Assembly: GCF_000002995.4 (NCBI RefSeq)
Contig: NW_025062297.1
Coordinates: 1 to 58,674, forward strand
Direction of reading: 5' to 3'
Origin: Brugia malayi
Lineage: Eukaryota; Nematoda; Chromadorea; Rhabditida; Onchocercidae
DNA: 58,674 nucleotides
In this document: positions 13,104 through 25,851 of the stretch, in pieces
How the letters are laid out: every line of letters begins with the position of its first letter
How positions within the stretch are numbered: the stretch's first letter is position 1
The notes under the pieces: model-generated
Seen by the model: the letters and a program-made list of their open reading frames with translations, nothing else
What the model was told of the DNA's origin: nothing
Databases searched by the model: none
Translations under genes and position numbers: made by a program

Positions 13104-13161
13104 CACTACTAAATTGTAAGGAATAATTATGGTGTGGAAGAGGAGATATTAGTTCACTAGT

Positions 13162-13437
13162 TTGAGAGGGGGAAGTCCATCACTAAAAAAAAAAAATGCG
13201 ATCATTGGCAGAAAACAAAAGAGAATTATTGGTCGTCCCCCTAGTGATCGGAAAAAAATTGCTGATGAAGTAAGAATGAGGGGGATGAGCGCAGGAATTT
13301 TCTACTGGTCTGAATTATATGCCCCCTTCAAAAGGGAAACCCAACCAACGACATACTTTAGTGTGGAAGTGAATGGGAAGAGAATGTGTGTACTTTGCAT
13401 GAATACGCAAAAAAGGCTATTGTTTATCATTCATTGA
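13162..13437 (+). CDS. 91-codon open frame of unknown function, copy 1
   Basis: This frame is open for 91 codons within a block that is visibly richer in G and C than its surroundings. The N-terminal half is basic (KRIIGRPPSDRKK); the C-terminal half is mixed, with YFSVEVNGKRMCVLCM. The frame as given begins at TTG, which a nematode nuclear gene would not use; the first in-frame ATG is about 39 codons in, so this is more likely an exon or a fragment of an older gene than a complete gene. I do not recognise it. An identical frame is at 20796-21071. Confidence 0.3.
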   Translation: MRGGSPSLKKKNAIIGRKQKRIIGRPPSDRKKIADEVRMRGMSAGIFYWSELYAPFKRETQPTTYFSVEVNGKRMCVLCMNTQKRLLFIIH

Positions 13438-13745
13438 GTAACATTAATTTTCTGTTTTTCTGATTAAGAATTTGATCATGAAAAATATCTAAATTCCAGT
13501 GTTACGTACAGACAAGCAGGATTTCAAAACAGATCTCTTCTTAATCTAAGTGAAATATAGTAACCAAGCGTTCATGTAGATACTAATGAGCAGTTTAGTT
13601 GTAGTTTATACGACTTTTTCAAATGTGAAAAAGTGTTTCTGAAGAATTATTAAACAAGAAATTAAGTACATGTGCAAATATATAAAGTGAATTCTATTTG
13701 TGAAAAAGCGAAACTAGGAGTAGTTGTGAAGTAATAGCAGTTATG

Positions 13746-14179
13746 AACCAAACTTAATTTTAATTTACAAAATTTAATTCTAATTAAGTGCCAAAACTAC
13801 AAAAAATGACAATTCATTAAAAAAAATAAATATTCAAAACTTTATTGATTATTTCATATGCATTGCACTAGAGACGGTCATATATGGTGTGGTCATTTTA
13901 TAGATTAAATATTAAAATATGCTTTTGTAACTAAGTTTTGCGCAAAAATTTATCAGCAAAATTAATAAAACTTTCAATTAATCATGGTTTCAATTCAATT
14001 TAAGAATTGAAATTAAATTTTATTTCAATTTTAAATTTTGATTTTTTTAAAAATTTTAAAATTTGTAATAGTTTTGTTACATTAAACAAGGAAATTGGTT
14101 CTAAATTATCAATTTTAACTTTAATTAAGTGCCAAAAATAGCAATATTTTGAACTTAATTGAATATTTTATATGCATTG
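13746..14179. repeat. Divergent HhaI monomers at end of macro-unit 1
   Basis: About one and a third degenerate satellite monomers. Signatures are CACTAGAGACGGTCATATATGG in place of the usual core and TTTTGTTACATTAAACAAGG. They end at TATATGCATTG, the same break point as array 1, after which macro-unit 2 starts. The same boundary monomer precedes unit 3 (21379-21801) and unit 4 (about 41450-41640), so the junction is ancestral to all units. Confidence 0.85.
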
Positions 14180-14766
14180 TTTAAACACTGGAAAAGCTAA
14201 TCAGTAAACCTTTCCACTTGCTATGCTTTTCATATTGCTTAACCCGTACAAAAGGGTTAGTCGATAGAAAAGATATTAGCTCTATCTATACTGAGACAGT
14301 TGAGTGTTGGTCAGAGAGAAGAGAAGAAACAGTAAGGATTTAAAAAAAAATAAGATTTAGCAAGAGAAGTTAATAGAACTAGGAAAGACAAAAATATCTA
14401 CATTATGGTGGATAACCTTGATATTCTATCATAATTGTATTGTTAATTATAAAGCATACAGAGATGGGCGTGTTCTCATTGATTTCTGTCAGTAGGGATA
14501 AGAGTAATGTTAACATAATACTTGGGTAAAATTTTGATCTAAGATGAGATCTCTTTTTTTGTACTTATCAATACAACGATAAAAATTTTTTTTCCTGTAT
14601 ATATATATATATATGTATACATATAACTTTTACATTCTACAAGAATAAAGTTGGGCAGTAGCAATCCCATGATCATGCCCTTCTCTTTTGTGATTTTATT
14701 TGCACATATTCTCCTTTTCATTCTTATTATTTTTCTTGTACAATTTGGCTTGATTCAAAGGATCTC

Positions 14767-14811
<45 letters not shown>

Positions 14812-14975
14812 GTCTTTATTGCGAACTAATAAGTATTTTTTTTCAATATCTTTATTGCGAACTAATAAGTATTTTTTTTAATATCTTTATTGCAAACTAA
14901 TAAGTACTTTTTTTTTAATGACTTTATATTTTCCAGTTGAACAAAGGAATCAAAAATCTTTAGTTAGAAGCGATA

Positions 14976-15595
14976 ATGGAAAAAATGGTGGAGGAAAAAA
15001 ACAGATTTGAGATGTTGTTTACGAGTACAAAATCAAAGCTTAATGGTTTGCGAGAAGTGATAACAACTCAGTTTTCTGAAAACAACAATTGTTTCTCAAG
15101 TTTAATGCAGGTAAATCTTATCTAAAGTCTTGTATAAGTTTTGTTAATCTAGAATTTCTAAAACAAATGGACAGATAAGCCTATATTTTGTGACAGAGTT
15201 TATCAAAACAAAGTCTGAAGAAAATCAAAACTGTGCCTTCCTGTTAAAAATGCTACGTTATGTAAAAAATCTTCAGGAAGTAAATTTGAATGTTGAATAT
15301 CGTTTTATTTACAATAGTACATTCATCATCATATTGTCTATAGATCGGATTTCAGAAATTGAATGAGAAATGGTCAAAGGGTTTGGATGAAATGCAAAAA
15401 ATGGCGAGTAAAATGAAAATAATGCATGAGTATACAGAGAAAAATTTTAAAAGCTTGAGCGTATTATTGGATTGCTTGCATGGCCGAGAAATTAAACAGT
15501 TGGAAAATAATGAAAGAGAAGGAGATACTTTCAAGAAAATATGTGATTTTCATATCGAATTCATTTTCATATCGAATCTGTTTAATATTATATAA
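14976..15595 (+). pseudogene. Truncated coiled-coil gene, copy 2
   Basis: Exon 1 is 14976-15110, exon 2 is 15199-15279 and exon 3 is 15344-15595, with the same exon 3/transposon fusion as copy 1. Exon 2 has four As (TATCAAAACAAAG): with the CAG acceptor the frame hits TAA, but with the AG two bases further on (ACAGAG, exon from 15199) it stays open. The predicted product is about 155 aa. Residue 'HGRE' in exon 3 differs from 'HDRE' in the full-length copy. Confidence 0.75.
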
Positions 15596-17377
15596 TTTTT
15601 TGTAATAAGAAAAAATTGTGTTTTTACTGCTACATCGTTATAATACATCCAAATGAAATTGAATGTAAAAAAGATTTCCTCAAATAGTCACTATTTTTTG
15701 ATTTCATGGTGATACACAAATGGTCACATTTTCGAATTGTAACCTAAATTGTAACCTTTTCAAAATGTAACCTTAACAGTAAATATTTCTTGCAGCCGCA
15801 CTTGCACTTGCAGTTGCAGTTGCATTGCAAGTACAATTGCATACCTGCTTGCACATACAAATATTTTAATTTAATTGATCCAATGATTGCTAATATCACT
15901 TGTCATATTATCATTTGATCAGCATTTCAAAATGATAATTGCATAAGATTTATTGTTAACAATAAATTAGTAAAACTATGTTACCAGCATGGTGAAAGAT
16001 CACGTTTGATGATGAGAAAAAGATCAGATATGTCCAAGAAAAAATTTTGTTAATGAATTTTTTGAGTTTATCACCAGTCCAAAAATGTTATGAGTTTATT
16101 ACCACGTCACTCTTTAATTAATTCCATTGCTTTAATAAGAAAAAAGTGATCAACTGGGAAATTTGAACAATTTGCAGCACATAAATGATAAGTAGAATTA
16201 GTTTTTATGTTAAAATGAAATTGCAAATAATGAAGTTTTTTTTTTTTTTTTTTTGTATATTTTTATGCAAAAAATAAATTAATAAAAATTGTTGCATGGA
16301 AAAAGATTGTGGCCAAGCAGAAGGTGAAAGTAATCTGACATCTGTTCTATTTTAATTTTGTGACTTTATTGATATATTAAAACGTTTTCAAAAAAATTCT
16401 TGTCTTATTAATAAAAATTGATATTAATTCAAAGATTTGGGAAACTTTTATTTTATGAATTAATTTCTTATAAAAAAGAAAAAAAAACAAACAACAACAA
16501 TAACTTCAGATGGGTCAAAAACAAACTATTGGGAAAGGAAGAGGAAAAGAAGAAAGTTAACCATTGAAGATTATTCTCCAACTTTCCTATTACGGAGAAC
16601 TTTACAAGAGATCAATTTTTTCTATTGTTTTTTCAAAAAAAAAATTAAATCGGCCAACAAAACTCATTTTTCCAAAATGAAGTTATTTTTTTTACCTAAA
16701 TTTTACACCATTTTATTTTGTTACTAAAGCCGATTTTGAAGTAATACACTATTCAAAATGTTGTAGGTGCATACCTCAACAATCTGAAAAAATTTCGTAG
16801 GTGAAATTTCACATTCTGCTCGGTCAGTCAGCTCTATGAGTAATTGATACATTTTTTTAAACTTTTTCTAATTGATACATCTAGAAAATTTGATCATAGT
16901 TGTTATCCATGCAAAATTTCAGGATATGAAAATTTAATAAGTGAAAAAGTAAAGCAAATATTTCATAAATAAATTAGAACGTTCCCGCGGGTAACAATTC
17001 GAAAATGTGATCATTTGTGCATCACCATAAAATTAAATTTCTATAAAAATAATGACTATTTGAGGAAATTTTTTTTACATTCAATTTCATTTGGATGTAT
17101 TATAACGATGTAGCAGTAAAATCACAACTTTTTCTGACAAAAAATTATATAATATTAAACAGATTCGATATGAAAATGGAAGAAAGTATGTAGCAAAGGA
17201 AAAAATAAAAAGAAAATGAAACGAAGATTGCTAAGAATAAAACATGGAATTGTTGAATCGAAATTATGCTAAAGTGAATAATGCAAATATATCATTTTGA
17301 ATAAATAACAGAGAAACTGCTTCATGCACTTTTAAATGAAGCGATGTGCGACACGTAAAGTGACGTAAAATATAATC
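15547..17377. mobile_element. TIR element copy 2, left end deleted
   Basis: Near-identical to copy 1 (7914-9743), including the junction with exon 3 and the duplicated TTTTCATATCGAA there. The right end is TATAATC at 17377 followed by TA. There is no internal transposase. Confidence 0.75.
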
Positions 17378-18230
17378 TAATTCAAAACATCCATGTGAAT
17401 CAATCAATCAACATATGTCAAATAAATTTGTGTTTATGGTAATATAAACTCTGGCCAAAATTATTAAACAATTCCTGAAACTTGTTCCTGAAATTTCCTA
17501 AAAAGACAAAGGAAGATCTGATCAAAAGGAAGACAAAACGATAAATCAAGTACCAAAGTAATATTCTCATTAATATTCTCAATATGAAACTATCTAGCCA
17601 TTAGATATATCGCACCTTCAGCATAAGAAAGCTATGTCAGCGAAAATTATTAGAAAATAAAATTAGAATAATTCCGACCATTTTTAATATTCGGAAATCT
17701 TCAATTAGTATCTATGTGCGCACTTTCTGGAAATCCTATACTACAAACAAAATGACACTGCCGGAATATGGAAAAATAGGAAGAGATATGACCAATGAGC
17801 ACTATATTCGGAATAAATTCATATAAACATGAAAGCAAAGTATCTAACAGAAAAAAAAAAAAAAAAAACAATTATAAATGAACACTAACATAAAAAAAAA
17901 AAAAATCGAAATCAAAATGCATAAATTAGCATTTACAATATTTTCTGAATAAAAAAAAGAAAAAATTTCCACCAATAAGAGCAATGATAGTATCATTTTG
18001 TTTTTTATAATATAAAGCAGCAAACAGCAAATTTTATCCTAAAAAAATCGCCCGAAAAAAAAAAAAAAAAAAAAAACAATTATAAGTCATCGTCTGTAAT
18101 CTCAAATCTTGCTCATTCTTGAACAGCAATGCTTTCTGAAACAAATTCATAGACATAATGATATATGAATACTAATCTTAATTCTTCCTCCCCCTCAAAT
18201 TCACTTTAGCCTATTACAAAAGCCCATATT
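17378..18230. other. Gene-free trailer of macro-unit 2
   Basis: Same content as 9744-10596, with poly-A runs differing in length. No gene is visible. Confidence 0.7.
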
Positions 18231-20588
18231 ATTTTGAACCTAATTGACTATGTTACGTGCATTGTACCAGTGCTGGTCGTATATTGCGTTGTCATTTTAT
18301 AGTTCAAATATTAAAATACGCTTTGTAATTAAGTTTTGCGCATAAATTCATCAGCAAAATTAATAAAACTTTCAATTAATCATGATTTTAATTCAATTTA
18401 AGAATTTAAATTAAATTTAAATTCAAATTTAAATTTTGAATTTTTTAAAAATTTTAAAATTTGTTATAGTTTTCTTACATTAGACAAGGAAATTGGTTTT
18501 AAATTATCAATTTTCAATTTTAATTAAGTGCCAAAACTACTAAAAAAAGCTTATTTTTGAACCTAATTGACCATGTTACGTGCATTGTACCAGTGCTGGT
18601 CGTATATTGCGTTGTTATTTTATAGTTTAAACATTAAAATACGCTTTTGTAATTAAGTTTTGCGCATAAATTTATCAGCAAAATTAATAAAACTTTCAAT
18701 TAATCATGATTTTAATTCAATTTAAGAATTTAAATTAAATTTAAATTCAAATTTAAATTTTGAATTTTTTAAAAATTTTAAAATTTGTTATAGTTTTAGT
18801 ACATTAGACAAGGAAATTGGTTCCAATTTATCAATTTCAATTTTAATTAAGTGCCAAAACTGCTAAAAAAAGCTTATTTTGAACCTAATTTACTATGTTA
18901 TGTGCATTGTACCAGTGCTGGTCGTATATTGCGTTGTTATTTTATAGTTTAAATATTAAAATACACTTTTGTAATTAAGTTTTGCGCATAAATTCATCAG
19001 CAAAATTAATAAAACTTTCAATTAATCATGATTTTAATTCAATTTAAGAATTTAAATTAAATTTAAATTCAAATTTAAATTTTGAATTTTTTAAAAATTT
19101 TAAAATTTGATATAGTTTTCTTACATTAAAAAAGGAAATTGGTTCTAATATATCAATTTTAATTCTAGTTAAGTGCCAAAACTACTAAAAAAAGCTTATT
19201 TTGAACTAATTGACTATGTTACGTGCATTGTACCAGTGCTGGTCGTATATTGCGTTGTCATTTTATAGTTTAAATATTAAAATACGCTTTTGTAATTAAG
19301 TTTTGCGCATAAATTCATCAGCAAAATTAATAAAACTTTCAATTAATCATGATTTTAATTCAATTTAAGAATTTAAATTAAATTTAAATTCAAATTTAAA
19401 TTTTGAATTTTTTAAAAATTTTAAAATTTGTTATAGTTTTCTTACATTAGACAAGGAAATTGGTTCTAATTTATCAATTTTAATTCTAGTTAAGTGCCAA
19501 AACTACTAAAAAAAGCTTATTTTGAAATTAATTGACTATGTTACGTGCATTGTACCAGTGCTGGTCGTATATTGCGTTGTTATTTTATAGTTTAAATATT
19601 AAAATACGCTTTGTAATTAAGTTTTGCGCATAAATTCATCAGCAAAATTAATAAAACTTTCAATTAATCATGATTTTAATTCAATTTAAGAATTTAAATT
19701 AAATTTAAATTCAAATTTAAATTTTGAATTTTTTAAAAATTTTAAAATTTGTTATAGTTTTCTTACATTAGACAAGGAAATTGGTTCTAATTTATCAATT
19801 TTAATTCTAGTTAAGTGCCAAAACTACTAAAAAAAGCTTATTTTGAAATTAATTGACTATGTTACGTGCATTGTACCAGTGCTGGTCGTATATTGCGTTG
19901 TCATTTTATAGTTTAAATATTAAAATACGCTTTGTAATTAAGTTTTGCGCATAAATTCATCAGCAAAATTAATAAAACTTTCAATTAATCATGATTTTAA
20001 TTCAATTTAAGAATTTAAATTAAATTTAAATTCAAATTTAAATTTTGAATTTTTTAAAAATTTTAAAATTTGTTATAGTTTTCTTATATTAGACAAGGAA
20101 ATTGGTTCTAATTTATCAATTTTAATTCTAATTAAGTGCCAAAACTACTAAAAATAGCAATATTTTGAATTTAATTTGTTATGTAATATGCATTGTACCA
20201 GTGGGTCATTTTATAGTTTAAATATTAAAATACGGTTTTGAAATTAAGTTTTGCGCAAAAATTCATCAGCAAAATTAATAAAACTTTCAATTAATCATGG
20301 TTTTAATTCAATTGAAGAATTAAAATTAAATTTTATTTCAAAATTTAAAATTTGTTGTAGTTTTCCTACATTAAACATGGAAATTGGTTCTAAATTAATA
20401 ATTTTAATTTTAATTAAGTGCCAAAACTATTAAAAATAGCAATATTTTGAACTTAATTGACTATGTTATATGCAATGTACCAGAGCTGGTCATATATTGT
20501 GCGGTCATTTTGTAGTTTAAATATTAAAATAAGCTTTTGTAATTAGGTTTTACACAAAAATTCATCAGCGAAAGTAATAAAACTTTCA
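18231..20588. repeat. HhaI satellite array 3, subfamily B
   Basis: About seven and a half monomers, largely matching array 2 monomer for monomer, but the middle monomers carry different combinations of the common variants (CTACT or CTGCT, TACGTGC or TATGTGC, CTTTTG or CTTTG). This suggests exchange within the array after the macro-unit was duplicated. It ends in the same degenerate edge monomers as array 2. Confidence 0.9.
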
Positions 20589-20661
20589 ATCTATTGGTTA
20601 ATTCATTAATAAAATCCGTGTTACTGTTTAATATGGCTGAGAACAAGTGGGGTTGGTTAGT

Positions 20662-20737
20662 TAATGCATAGCTCAGCCGGTAGAGCAGCTCGCGTTTAAT
20701 CAGTAGGTTGAGTGTTCGATCCTGGTCGCCAGGACCA
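20662..20737 (+). tRNA. tRNA-Lys(UUU)-like relic, copy 2
   Basis: Identical to the 76-nt relic at 13028-13103 (encoded CCA at 20735-20737) and with the same unpaired stems, so the decay predates the macro-unit duplication. Confidence 0.55.
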
Positions 20738-20795
20738 CACTACTAAATTGTAAGGAATAATTATGGTGTGGAAGAGGAGATATTAGTTCACTAGT

Positions 20796-21071
20796 TTGAG
20801 AGGGGGAAGTCCATCACTAAAAAAAAAAAATGCGATCATTGGCAGAAAACAAAAGAGAATTATTGGTCGTCCCCCTAGTGATCGGAAAAAAATTGCTGAT
20901 GAAGTAAGAATGAGGGGGATGAGCGCAGGAATTTTCTACTGGTCTGAATTATATGCCCCCTTCAAAAGGGAAACCCAACCAACGACATACTTTAGTGTGG
21001 AAGTGAATGGGAAGAGAATGTGTGTACTTTGCATGAATACGCAAAAAAGGCTATTGTTTATCATTCATTGA
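20796..21071 (+). CDS. 91-codon open frame of unknown function, copy 2
   Basis: The translation matches the frame at 13162-13437 residue for residue. Identity here says little about selection because the whole macro-unit is nearly identical. Function is unknown; it may be a gene fragment. Confidence 0.3.
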   Translation: MRGGSPSLKKKNAIIGRKQKRIIGRPPSDRKKIADEVRMRGMSAGIFYWSELYAPFKRETQPTTYFSVEVNGKRMCVLCMNTQKRLLFIIH

Positions 21072-21378
21072 GTAACATTAATTTTCTGTTTTTCTGATTA
21101 AGAATTTGATCATGAAAAATATCTAAATTCCAGTGTTACGTACAGACAAGCAGGATTTCAAAACAGATCTCTTCTTAATCTAAGTGAAATATAGTAACCA
21201 AGCGTTCATGTAGATACTAATGAGCAGTTTAGTTGTAGTTTATACGACTTTTTCAAATGTGAAAAAGTGTTTCTGAAGAATTATTAAACAAGAAATTAAG
21301 TACATGTGCAAATATATAAAGTGAATTCTATTTGTGAAAAAGCGAAACTAGGAGTAGTTGTGAAGTAATAGCAGTTAT

Positions 21379-21801
21379 GAACCAAACTTAATTTTAATTT
21401 ACAAAATTTAATTCTAATTAAGTGCCAAAACTACAAAAAATGACAATTCATTAAAAAAAATAAATATTCAAAACTTTATTGATTATTTCATATGCATTGC
21501 ACTAGAGACGGTCATATATGGTGTGGTCATTTTATAGATTAAATATTTGTAACTAAGTTTTGCGCAAAAATTTATCAGCAAAATTAATAAAACTTTCAAT
21601 TAATCATGGTTTCAATTCAATTTAAGAATTGAAATTAAATTTTATTTCAATTTTAAATTTTGATTTTTTTAAAAATTTTAAAATTTGTAATAGTTTTGTT
21701 ACATTAAACAAGGAAATTGGTTCTAAATTATCAATTTTAACTTTAATTAAGTGCCAAAAATAGCAATATTTTGAACTTAATTGAATATTTTATATGCATT
21801 G
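21379..21801. repeat. Divergent HhaI monomers at end of macro-unit 2
   Basis: Same as 13746-14179 but with a short deletion (AAATATTTGTAACTAAG lacks the TAAAATATGCTT piece). Ends at the common break point TATATGCATTG. Confidence 0.85.
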
Positions 21802-22392
21802 TTTAAACACTGGAAAAGCTAATCAGTAAACCTTTCCACTTGCTATGCTTTTCATATTGCTTAACCCGTACAAAAGGGGTTAGTCGATAGAAAAGATATT
21901 AGCTCTATCTATACTGAGACAGTTGAGTGTTGGTCAGAGAGAAGAGAAGAAACAGTAAGGATTTAAAAAAAAAATAAGATTTAGCAAGAGAAGTTAATAG
22001 AACTAGGAAAGACAAAAATATCTACATTATGGTGGATAACCTTGATATTCTATCATAATTGTATTGTTAATTATAAAGCATACAGAGATGGGCGTGTTCT
22101 CATTGATTTCTGTCAGTAGGGATAAGAGTAATGTTAACATAATACTTGGGTAAAATTTTGATCTAAGATGAGATCTCTTTTTTTGTACTTATCAATACAA
22201 CGATAAAAATTTTTTTTCCTGTATATATATATATATATATGTATACATATAACTTTTACATTCTACAAGAATAAAGTTGGGCAGTAGCAATCCCATGATC
22301 ATGCCCTTCTCTTTTGTGATTTTATTTGCACATATTCTCCTTTTCATTCTTATTATTTTTCTTGTACAATTTGGCTTGATTCAAAGGATCTC

Positions 22393-22436
<44 letters not shown>

Positions 22437-22600
22437 GTCTTTATTGCGAACTAATAAGTATTTTTTTTCAATATCTTTATTGCGAACTAATAAGTATTTT
22501 TTTTAATATCTTTATTGCAAACTAATAAGTACTTTTTTTTTAATGACTTTATATTTTCCAGTTGAACAAAGGAATCAAAAATCTTTAGTTAGAAGCGATA

Positions 22601-23220
22601 ATGGAAAAAATGGTGGAGGAAAAAAACAGATTTGAGATGTTGTTTACGAGTACAAAATCAAAGCTTAATGGTTTGCGAGAAGTGATAACAACTCAGTTTT
22701 CTGAAAACAACAATTGTTTCTCAAGTTTAATGCAGGTAAATCTTATCTAAAGTCTTGTATAAGTTTTGTTAATCTAGAATTTCTAAAACAAATGGACAGA
22801 TAAGCCTATATTTTGTGACAGAGTTTATCAAAACAAAGTCTGAAGAAAATCAAAACTGTGCCTTCCTGTTAAAAATGCTACGTTATGTAAAAAATCTTCA
22901 GGAAGTAAATTTGAATGTTGAATATCGTTTTATTTACAATAGTACATTCATCATCATATTGTCTATAGATCGGATTTCAGAAATTGAATGAGAAATGGTC
23001 AAAGGGTTTGGATGAAATGCAAAAAATGGCGAGTAAAATGAAAATAATGCATGAGTATACAGAGAAAAATTTTAAAAGCTTGAGCGTATTATTGGATTGC
23101 TTGCATGGCCGAGAAATTAAACAGTTGGAAAATAATGAAAGAGAAGGAGATACTTTCAAGAAAATATGTGATTTTCATATCGAATTCATTTTCATATCGA
23201 ATCTGTTTAATATTATATAA
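22601..23220 (+). pseudogene. Truncated coiled-coil gene, copy 3
   Basis: Exon 1 is 22601-22735, exon 2 is 22824-22904 (four-A form, downstream AG needed) and exon 3 is 22969-23220 with the same fusion to the element. It is identical in plan to copy 2, so copies 2 and 3 are closer to each other than to copy 1 in exon 2. Confidence 0.75.
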
Positions 23221-25001
23221 TTTTTTGTAATAAGAAAAAATTGTGTTTTTACTGCTACATCGTTATAATACATCCAAATGAAATTGAATGTAAAAAAGAT
23301 TTCCTCAAATAGTCACTATTTTTTGATTTCATGGTGATACACAAATGGTCACATTTTCGAATTGTAACCTAAATTGTAACCTTTTCAAAATGTAACCTTA
23401 ACAGTAAATATTTCTTGCAGCCGCACTTGCACTTGCAGTTGCAGTTGCATTGCAAGTACAATTGCATACCTGCTTGCACATACAAATATTTTAATTTAAT
23501 TGATCCAATGATTGCTAATATCACTTGTCATATTATCATTTGATCAGCATTTCAAAATGATAATTGCATAAGATTTATTGTTAACAATAAATTAGTAAAA
23601 CTATGTTACCAGCATGGTGAAAGATCACGTTTGATGATGAGAAAAAGATCAGATATGTCCAAGAAAAAATTTTGTTAATGAATTTTTTGAGTTTATCACC
23701 AGTCCAAAAATGTTATGAGTTTATTACCACGTCACTCTTTAATTAATTCCATTGCTTTAATAAGAAAAAAGTGATCAACTGGGAAATTTGAACAATTTGC
23801 AGCACATAAATGATAAGTAGAATTAGTTTTTATGTTAAAATGAAATTGCAAATAATGAAGTTTTTTTTTTTTTTTTTTTGTATATTTTTATGCAAAAAAT
23901 AAATTAATAAAAATTGTTGCATGGAAAAAGATTGTGGCCAAGCAGAAGGTGAAAGTAATCTGACATCTGTTCTATTTTAATTTTGTGACTTTATTGATAT
24001 ATTAAAACGTTTTCAAAAAAATTCTTGTCTTATTAATAAAAATTGATATTAATTCAAAGATTTGGGAAACTTTTATTTTATGAATTAATTTCTTATAAAA
24101 AAGAAAAAAAACAAACAACAACAATAACTTCAGATGGGTCAAAAACAAACTATTGGGAAAGGAAGAGGAAAAGAAGAAAGTTAACCATTGAAGATTATTC
24201 TCCAACTTTCCTATTACGGAGAACTTTACAAGAGATCAATTTTTTCTATTGTTTTTTCAAAAAAAAAATTAAATCGGCCAACAAAACTCATTTTTCCAAA
24301 ATGAAGTTATTTTTTTTACCTAAATTTTACACCATTTTATTTTGTTACTAAAGCCGATTTTGAAGTAATACACTATTCAAAATGTTGTAGGTGCATACCT
24401 CAACAATCTGAAAAAATTTCGTAGGTGAAATTTCACATTCTGCTCGGTCAGTCAGCTCTATGAGTAATTGATACATTTTTTTAAACTTTTTCTAATTGAT
24501 ACATCTAGAAAATTTGATCATAGTTGTTATCCATGCAAAATTTCAGGATATGAAAATTTAATAAGTGAAAAAGTAAAGCAAATATTTCATAAATAAATTA
24601 GAACGTTCCCGCGGGTAACAATTCGAAAATGTGATCATTTGTGCATCACCATAAAATTAAATTTCTATAAAAATAATGACTATTTGAGGAAATTTTTTTT
24701 ACATTCAATTTCATTTGGATGTATTATAACGATGTAGCAGTAAAATCACAACTTTTTCTGACAAAAAATTATATAATATTAAACAGATTCGATATGAAAA
24801 TGGAAGAAAGTATGTAGCAAAGGAAAAAATAAAAAGAAAATGAAACGAAGATTGCTAAGAATAAAACATGGAATTGTTGAATCGAAATTATGCTAAAGTG
24901 AATAATGCAAATATATCATTTTGAATAAATAACAGAGAAACTGCTTCATGCACTTTTAAATGAAGCGATGTGCGACACGTAAAGTGACGTAAAATATAAT
25001 C
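23172..25001. mobile_element. TIR element copy 3, left end deleted
   Basis: Same truncated element as copies 1 and 2. A 102-codon lysine-rich frame at 24043-24351 is open here only because homopolymer lengths happen to agree; it has no transposase motif. Confidence 0.75.
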
Positions 25002-25851
25002 TAATTCAAAACATCCATGTGAATCAATCAATCAACATATGTCAAATAAATTTGTGTTTATGGTAATATAAACTCTGGCCAAAATTATTAAACAATTCCT
25101 GAAACTTGTTCCTGAAATTTCCTAAAAAGACAAAGGAAGATCTGATCAAAAGGAAGACAAAACGATAAATCAAGTACCAAAGTAATATTCTCATTAATAT
25201 TCTCAATATGAAACTATCTAGCCATTAGATATATCGCACCTTCAGCATAAGAAAGCTATGTCAGCGAAAATTATTAGAAAATAAAATTAGAATAATTCCG
25301 ACCATTTTTAATATTCGGAAATCTTCAATTAGTATCTATGTGCGCACTTTCTGGAAATCCTATACTACAAACAAAATGACACTGCCGGAATATGGAAAAA
25401 TAGGAAGAGATATGACCAATGAGCACTATATTCGGAATAAATTCATATAAACATGAAAGCAAAGTATCTAACAGAAAAAAAAAAAAAAAAAAACAATTAT
25501 AAATGAACACTAACATAAAAAAAAAAAAAATCGAAATCAAAATGCATAAATTAGCATTTACAATATTTTCTGAATAAAAAAAAGAAAAAATTTCCACCAA
25601 TAAGAGCAATGATAGTATCATTTTGTTTTTTATAATATAAAGCAGCAAACAGCAAATTTTATCCTAAAAAAATCCCCGAAAAAAAAAAAAAAAAAAAACA
25701 ATTATAAGTCATCGTCTGTAATCTCAAATCTTGCTCATTCTTGAACAGCAATGCTTTCTGAAACAAATTCATAGACATAATGATATATGAATACTAATCT
25801 TAATTCTTCCTCCCCCTCAAATTCACTTTAGCCTATTACAAAAGCCCATAT

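Larger units (their letters stand above)
6553..14179 (+). repeat. Macro-unit 1 (7.63 kb composite tandem duplication)
   Basis: This is the first of four related composite units. In order it holds a leader (6553-7341), a truncated coiled-coil gene (7342-7962), a transposon-like element lacking its left end (to 9743), a gene-free trailer (9744-10596), a subfamily B satellite array (10597-12954), a block with a tRNA-like relic and a 91-codon frame (12955-13745) and a last divergent satellite stretch (13746-14179). Equivalent landmarks in unit 2 lie 7,625-7,635 bp downstream with only scattered substitutions and homopolymer length changes, so the duplication is recent or is being homogenised. Confidence 0.93.
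14180..21801 (+). repeat. Macro-unit 2
   Basis: Second tandem copy of the composite unit, 7.62 kb, same order as unit 1. The leader (14180-14975) has TA and poly-T runs of different length. Apart from homopolymers, differences from unit 1 are few: AAACACTGG instead of AAACATTGG at the start, TATCAAAACAAAG instead of TATCAAAAACAAAG in exon 2, and one satellite monomer that differs in phase and variant type. Confidence 0.92.
21802..25851 (+). repeat. Macro-unit 3, non-satellite part
   Basis: Third copy of leader, truncated gene, element and trailer, again almost identical to units 1 and 2. Leader 21802-22600 (poly-T of about 40, TA run longest here) and trailer 25002-25851 are gene-free. It is followed not by a short array and the tRNA-like block but by a greatly enlarged satellite array. 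Confidence 0.92.

Noticed and set aside
14651..14881. 70-76-aa frames across the leader (also 42107-42319) with poly-phenylalanine
   Set aside because: Length depends on the poly-T and the TTTATTGCG triplicate; no start context or conservation beyond the unit itself.
24043..24351. 102-aa lysine-rich frame inside the TIR element (also 45545-45853) and its minus-strand partner
   Set aside because: No transposase motif, and it is broken by homopolymer changes in units 1 and 2; composition reflects AT-rich filler.
25325..25648. 107-aa hydrophobic minus-strand frame in the trailer
   Set aside because: It is open only in unit 3, depends on poly-A lengths, consists largely of phenylalanine from poly-A, and is broken in units 1, 2 and 4.
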